Assembly (NCBI GenBank): GCA_003990745.1
Contig: RBNI01004329.1
Location: 1 to 14,238 of the forward strand
From: Jimgerdemannia flammicorona
Lineage: Eukaryota > Mucoromycota > Endogonomycetes > Endogonales > Endogonaceae
DNA: 14,238 bases
Reading direction: 5' to 3'
Shown: positions 9,461-14,238 of the stretch, one piece after another
Position numbering within the stretch: position 1 is the stretch's first letter
Layout: each line of letters starts with the position of its first letter
Position numbers and translations under genes: made by a program
Notes under the pieces: generated by a model
The model's input: the letters and a program-made list of their open reading frames with translations, nothing else
Database searches by the model: none
Told to the model about the DNA's origin: nothing

Positions 9461-9930
9461 ACAGAAGTAATAGTACTATTTAATATATAATCTAATTTAT
9501 TTGAGTCTCTATCTAAATATGTAAAGAAGTCTCAAGTACTGACTAACAAAATGTGCAGTTATTTGTAAAAGTTGTGAGATATGTATTATATAGAAAATAT
9601 TTAAGACTATGAAAATATAGAATGAGAGTGAAATCAGTATTAGTTCAGTATAGTAAGTTATATATCAGTATATTGAGTTTGAATTAGAAGCTTAAATCAA
9701 GCAATAATTTCATTTTTCAACTTAATAAAGAAGATCAGATATAATAGTATTATATATTTTAACATAAGAGGGATTCCAATAAGAAAACAACTTATGCTTA
9801 TCTACTTGTTCCATAGTATCATTAATAAGACATTTAACAACTTATATAGATACTCCCTAATGACTATCAACAATTAGCAAATTACTATAGATAAGATTAT
9901 AAAATCAATCTTATTACAATCTCTATATGA
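9461..9930. other. AT-rich spacer without recognisable gene
   Basis: About 470 bases between the copia right end and the 3' end of the inverted LINE. Strongly AT-rich, stops in all frames, no tRNA or conserved motif. A 39-codon open stretch on the - strand (about 9725-9841) is the only region that looks faintly protein-like and I could not place it. It may be older RIP-degraded repeat or the target DNA of the - strand LINE. Confidence 0.5.
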
Positions 9931-10019
9931 AAAATGACTTGCATGGTCAAGCAATCCATATACCATGGCACCAACTATAACCTCAAGCATACCTCTCACA
10001 ATGAGCCCACTCCTCTCCA

Positions 10020-13000
10020 ATCTCACTAGAGAGCCCCCCACCCCCTCTTGATTAAAGACCACTAGGCCATTAATCACCTCCACCTACCCACTACTCTGTC
10101 CATAAATCTCTTCCATCAGATGGTGGTGACACCCACTCTGAGGATCTCATCCAACCCACTACTCTGTCAGTATATCCCCCATCAACTCCTCTCATCTCAA
10201 CAACCTCACCTGCAAACCCAGCTATTGCCCCTCCTCAAAAATGAAGAGCCAATATCCAACTAGCCCTATCTATATAGCTAAAACCCACCCTACAGTAAAC
10301 TATTCATTGCCTACCCCACTCACCAACCTTGTACTCAAGTCTTCCCAGTAACCTCTCTCCCCATCTGGTCTCCTCTTTACATATAGCTGGTCCCCTACTA
10401 CTATCCAAAAGTCCCCCATAATCTTATACTCTCACAGCCAATGTTCTAGTATCTGTACAAATCCCCCAACTTGTCCTATATTATAACATGCTTCATATTC
10501 CAGTAGGCCACTATCTACTAGATACCTAGTATGGAAATTTAACATGATATTCCTCCATAGAATCCTCTACCATACTACTCAGTACTTGGGTGGAAGCCAC
10601 CTCTGCACCTCAGCACTCCATGCCCAGACTCCTGCCCAATCCCACTCCTCATCAATCCTCACTGCTTACTAACTACTAGGCCAAAGATCCTGACCAAGTC
10701 CTCTCTGATACTCTACTCCATCACTAATATCAAATTCAATAAGAGGAGTGCCCACCAGAAGCAGTCTGTCCCATCTCCACATAGCTGGTCCCCACAGCCT
10801 CTCTCCTTTATTGCTATACCAGTACAAGCCTATGTGGTGTACTTCATCCACTATCCCTCACCAGAAGCCTTTATATCACAGCCAATGGCTTCCACCCAGG
10901 TCTACCAGGGAAAGCAAATCCCCTGAGGACCCTCTTGGAGAGAATCTCATCTCCCACACCTTCTGCATCAACAGCACCCATCTCCCTCCCCTTAGTTCTA
11001 CAGCCCACTTCAACCACCAAGCTCTCAGATAATACAGTCTCTTAGAAAAGTCTACCAGTCCTAGCCCACCTTGAACTACTGGTATTGAAAGGGTATCCAA
11101 CTGATCTGGGACTGCCTCCTAGCCCAAATACAATCTCTAGCCAGCTTCATCAGTCACTTCACTACTTAAGCTAGAAAATCCAAGTGATAGACAATATACT
11201 ATAGCTTAGGAAATCAGTATACATTCAGGATCATTACTTGGTCATGTGGCAGCCTCCCCAGCCTTGAAGTGCCTCCCCCCAGATGACCACCCTCCTCTCC
11301 CAACACACCTGCAGCAAGACTGATCCATATACTGAAAGGAAGATGCCCAGATACCTTACTATCTCTCCTGCTAGGACAATTGTTCCAATGACATCCCCTC
11401 CAACCAACCCATTTTCCAGCACCATTGTCTCACACTTATGTCAGTTGAGTTTTGCTCCAGAGTATGCCTTATAACATTCTACTGTCTCCTTAAGAGCCTC
11501 AACATTTGCCACTGATCCAAGTTCAACTATTATATTATTTACAAAGGTCCCCACCTTCCACACCAAACCATAAATAGTGAGCCCTACTACCTTCTGCCAA
11601 ATCCTATCCATCAAAGGTTCCAATGAAAGGATATATAGAATAGGAGACAGTGGATCCCCTTGAGGAACTCCTCTCTGCAAGGAAAACACTATACCCTAGT
11701 AACTATTACACATTAGTACCACCCTACTACCCTTCAACAAATTCAATATAGAAGCTAGAAATAGTGGAGAAACTCCTATTCTGTCCAGCACCTTGTCCAG
11801 CCACACCAACCAAACATGGTCATAGGCCTTCTCCTGGTCCAAAAAGACCAGTCTCTCATCCAATTCACTAGCTCTTGTCCCTTCAATGACACCATAGACT
11901 CAGGCTCTCTCATCTCTGATAAGTCTGCCTCCAACAAAGCCCTGCTGCTCCTCACCCAATATCTGTTGGGCAATCTTCTGTAATCTTGCCACAATCACCA
12001 TAGTCACCATCTTTCTGTCTATATCCAGAAGCATGATTGGCCTCTAGTTTATCCAATTCTCCCTCCTTTCCTTGTCCTTATACAACAGGGCCACCAGCCC
12101 TAGGTCCTGCCCTCCCACCCACTGACCCCTCAGAAGAACAAAATCACAGAGGGCTGCCATCTCACCTAATAATCCAGGGACCCCCACTATCTTCTTCCAA
12201 AAGTCCCAAGATAGACCATCCTCTCCTAGTGCTGAACTAATCTTAGTTGTCACAAGGACTCTCTGGATCTCCTTCTCTTGGACAGAAAGGATCAAATCCC
12301 CCAGGCCCTCTACTTGCAGTGGCTCCCAGTTTGCCAGAGTGTCTCCAATTGCCTCTACATCTGTACCCCCTTTCTCCTCACTCTACAGACCCCTCCACTG
12401 CTCCTTTGGCAACCCCAAGATCTGTTGCATGCTACATACCATCTCTCCCTCAGCATCAAGGATGCCATCCCACCAATGTCACACCCTTCTCACTTGGAGG
12501 AGCCTTGACAAGTACTTAGTTGACCCCTCTCCCTCCTCAAGCCCCTGCCATCTCAACCTAGTTACCATTCCTTTCACATATATCTCCTCCTCCTCTCTCA
12601 ATACCTATTGCAACTCCATTACTTCTAGTCTAGCTCACACTAACCTCCAGTCATCCACCTCACCAGAGTTTATCAAATCAGCCAATTCCATCTGCAATCT
12701 AACCAATCTATTAGAAGTACACCTCAATCTTTTCCTTCTTTGCCTCCCAGCATTCCTACTAACTTCTCCCCAGTAAACCCTTGCAGCCTCTTTCAACTTC
12801 ATCTATTAGACATCCACTTGCAAGCCCTCATATATCCAGCTTATGATCTTCACCTAAATGTCCTCTGCCCAAAAGTCCTACAACACCTTCTCAGCCAGTA
12901 GAGAGGAGTTAAGATGACAATGTATGGGTCCATCTCCACTCCCTCCAAACTGCCACTGCTATAATAGTCTCCAGTGGTCTGACCATGGGCACCACTCCAG

Positions 13001-13654
13001 CTCCAGAGTTCTCCAAAAATCTAGGCCCCAGCATTTAGCCATTAGTATCCAGTCAATCCTTGTACTAAGAGCATTTACCCAATGTGTGTAAATCCTCTTT
13101 TCTCCCCACTGTGTTCTGCCTATATCCTCTAAGAAGATCAGGTTCTCCACCTCCTCCCATGCATCCAGGCCACCACTCATTCTGCCAGCACTTCTTCCTC
13201 CATCAGTTCTATCTAACTGAGGATTCTATACCATATTGAAGTTACCTCCCAGAATATCCACCCCATTCTTCAAGAATGTGCCCTCATTCAGAAGACCCTT
13301 AATCTATATAATCTGCTCACCCCTAGCTATCAGATAGTAGTAAGAGCTAACTTGAACTGGCTCCCACCCAGGTTGACACCATTCCCCTCAGACCAAATGG
13401 TCTCCCCAGCTTCTAATTCCACCTAAATTCCCTTTACCCCTCTGCACCAAAATTGTCACTTTGCCAATCCAAGCTGTAGCTACTCTCCATTCCCTAGTCT
13501 ACTTTACTTGATCTATACCATCCTCACAATATACATCCTGCAGCAGAAAGAGATCAGCCTCCAATCTCTTAAGCTAAGTGAAAATGTTCTCCTGCCACCC
13601 AGATCTCTATAGCCCATTCACATTTAGAGAAAAATTATTAGTTGTACTATTCAT
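10020..13654 (-). pseudogene. LINE ORF2 (inverted copy): endonuclease and RT, inactive
   Basis: Begins at the same MNSTTN methionine as the other copy (13654-13652). The endonuclease keeps SLNVNG, LLQD and SDH (12974-12982), but GGDFN is GGNFN (about 13238-13249). The RT has GEDG, a decayed NWRP block (N-stop-RP, TAG at 12044-12046 on the complement), motif A FLDQEKAYD, an intact motif A-B spacer, RGVPQGDPLSPILY, and the catalytic site changed from FADD to FVNN (11534-11545). The zf-RVT-like tail still reads EHWL, but its Cys residues are partly lost. Stops replace Trp seen in the other copy at 13388, 13304, 13226 and 11900 (complement coordinates). The 3' end is approximate because the stop equivalent to that of the other copy is changed. 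Confidence 0.8.
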
Positions 13655-13691
13655 TGAGAATAATATTTAGAAGTTAAGTCCTGTATATCCT

Positions 13692-14238
13692 CTACAAATC
13701 CACATCCCTCCCCTCTTGTGCTATGACCAAGTTGTGTTCAGCAGTCAATCTCTCCTCTTCAGCCTCCTTGGCCTCCAATCTAACCAGAAGTTCAGCCATC
13801 TCCCCATCCTCCTTTTCTTCAAAGTCCTTATAATACTTCTGACAGGCCTCCTACCAGAGCTTCAGACCATGATGCTCTGGCCAACAGTAGGAGGCCCACT
13901 CACTAGCAATGACTGTCAGCTCAGCCTCCCTCTCCTTACTAACCTCATATCCATTCTCTTCCTGAAGAATTGCAAGTACCTCCCCCTTCAGTGCCCTACT
14001 CTATCACCATGCAGGATCTGTGCCCAATACTCCTCACTCATCACTCTCAGGTCCACTTCTCCCAACTCATTAGCCACAAGGTTGTTTATCATCTGGTATA
14101 TCCACAGTAGGTTTCTCACCTCCTTCCCTCCTGGTATTGCTGGCCTCCTGACATCCAGCATGTAGTGGCAGCTCCCATACTTGCACTCTCATCCCATCCC
14201 TCCTCCAGGACATCTACCAGCTCATTCTCTTTTTTTTT
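13692..14238 (-). pseudogene. LINE ORF1 (inverted copy), 3' part only
   Basis: Aligns with the last 190 or so codons of ORF1 in the other copy: a block reading NELVDV, then WDESAS, the MINNLVANELGEVDLRV stretch, and a Glu-rich tail ending near a TAG at 13694-13692. That stop is shared with the other copy. The gap to ORF2 is 37 bases here and 30 in the other copy, so the two ORFs are not in a fixed relative frame. At least one frameshift lies near 14000, and a TAG replaces Gln or Trp in LW-stop-EA near 13850 (the other copy has LWQEA). The N-terminal part is beyond the window edge. Confidence 0.7.

Larger units (their letters stand above)
1..9463 (+). mobile_element. Decayed Ty1/copia LTR retrotransposon, split by a LINE
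   Basis: The outer element of the window. Its coding remnants run in copia order (protease, integrase, RT, RNase H), which separates it from Ty3/gypsy elements, where integrase follows RNase H. The body is AT-rich, with many TATATA runs. It is interrupted at 2554/8225 by a LINE insertion, and removing the LINE rejoins the RT reading through the duplicated target site. No 5' LTR, primer-binding site or gag is recognisable before position 100; the first 40 bases are G-rich and unlike the rest, so the left boundary is uncertain. The right boundary is set by a polypurine tract and a candidate short LTR ending at 9460 or 9463. Many in-frame stops and frameshifts make it non-coding today. Confidence 0.85.
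9930..14238 (-). mobile_element. Second L1-like LINE copy, inverted, 5' end off-window
   Basis: The reverse complement aligns by eye with the 2555-8224 LINE from the end of ORF1 through ORF2 (for example MNSTTN, SLNVNGL, WILMAxCWGLD, VFLDQEKAYD, PQGDPLSPILY, SGAKLN, GAMWRWD-like and EHWL blocks), so both belong to one family. It is more decayed: stops are dense, and no frame stays open beyond about 100 codons. The 3' boundary near 9930 is approximate, because the untranslated ends of the copies hardly align, no A tail remains and I found no target duplication. It runs to the window edge, where homology to the other copy fades in a T8 run. Confidence 0.82.

Noticed and set aside
9722..9844. 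A 39-codon open stretch on the - strand in the AT-rich spacer
   Set aside because: Some residues look protein-like, but the length is close to chance and no family motif is visible.
12037..12776. + strand open frames rich in Pro and Ser within 12037-12776
   Set aside because: Same effect: they lie antisense to the ORF2 remnant of the inverted LINE.

Overview
This window is repeat-derived eukaryotic DNA made almost entirely of decayed retrotransposons. I find no intact host gene, tRNA, rRNA, CRISPR array or prokaryotic feature. The mix of a Ty1/copia element with L1-like LINEs, all damaged by C-to-T/G-to-A transitions that turn Gln and Trp codons into stops, best fits a filamentous fungus with RIP-like or methylation-linked mutation. 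Plants and algae carry the same element classes, so the host assignment is inference.

Layout. (1) Positions 1-2554 hold the 5' portion of an AT-rich Ty1/copia pol on the + strand: protease DSxA remnant, GAG-pre-integrase HHCC, integrase with D-D-35-E, and most of the reverse transcriptase (RT). Its 5' LTR and gag are not visible. (2) Positions 2555-8224 are a near-complete L1-like LINE (+ strand), G-rich and CpG-poor. It has ORF1, ORF2 (APE endonuclease, RT, zf-RVT-like C-terminus) and an A19 tail. It interrupts the copia RT and is bracketed by a 16-bp target-site duplication (15/16 identical). (3) Positions 8225-8990 resume the copia RT and continue through RNase H. After it come an AT-rich 3' untranslated stretch with a T23 run, a polypurine tract and a candidate short LTR (9342-9460). 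(4) Positions 9461-9930 are AT-rich DNA with no gene I can support. (5) From about 9930 to the window end lies a second, more decayed copy of the same LINE family on the - strand; its 5' part runs off the window.

How the parts relate. The order of events can be read directly: the copia element was present first and the + strand LINE then inserted into its RT. The two LINE copies form a diverged inverted pair, and aligning them by eye exposes the mutation process. Where one copy has a stop the other often has Trp or Gln, and the RT catalytic motif FADD of the + copy is FVNN in the - copy, with every difference in that 18-base stretch a transition towards A/T in the - copy. The + copy keeps FADD but has lost 105 bp of the RT palm between motifs A and B, probably by microhomology deletion. 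None of the three elements can encode a working polyprotein as it stands. I see no undescribed functional system here; the interest lies in the mutational record.
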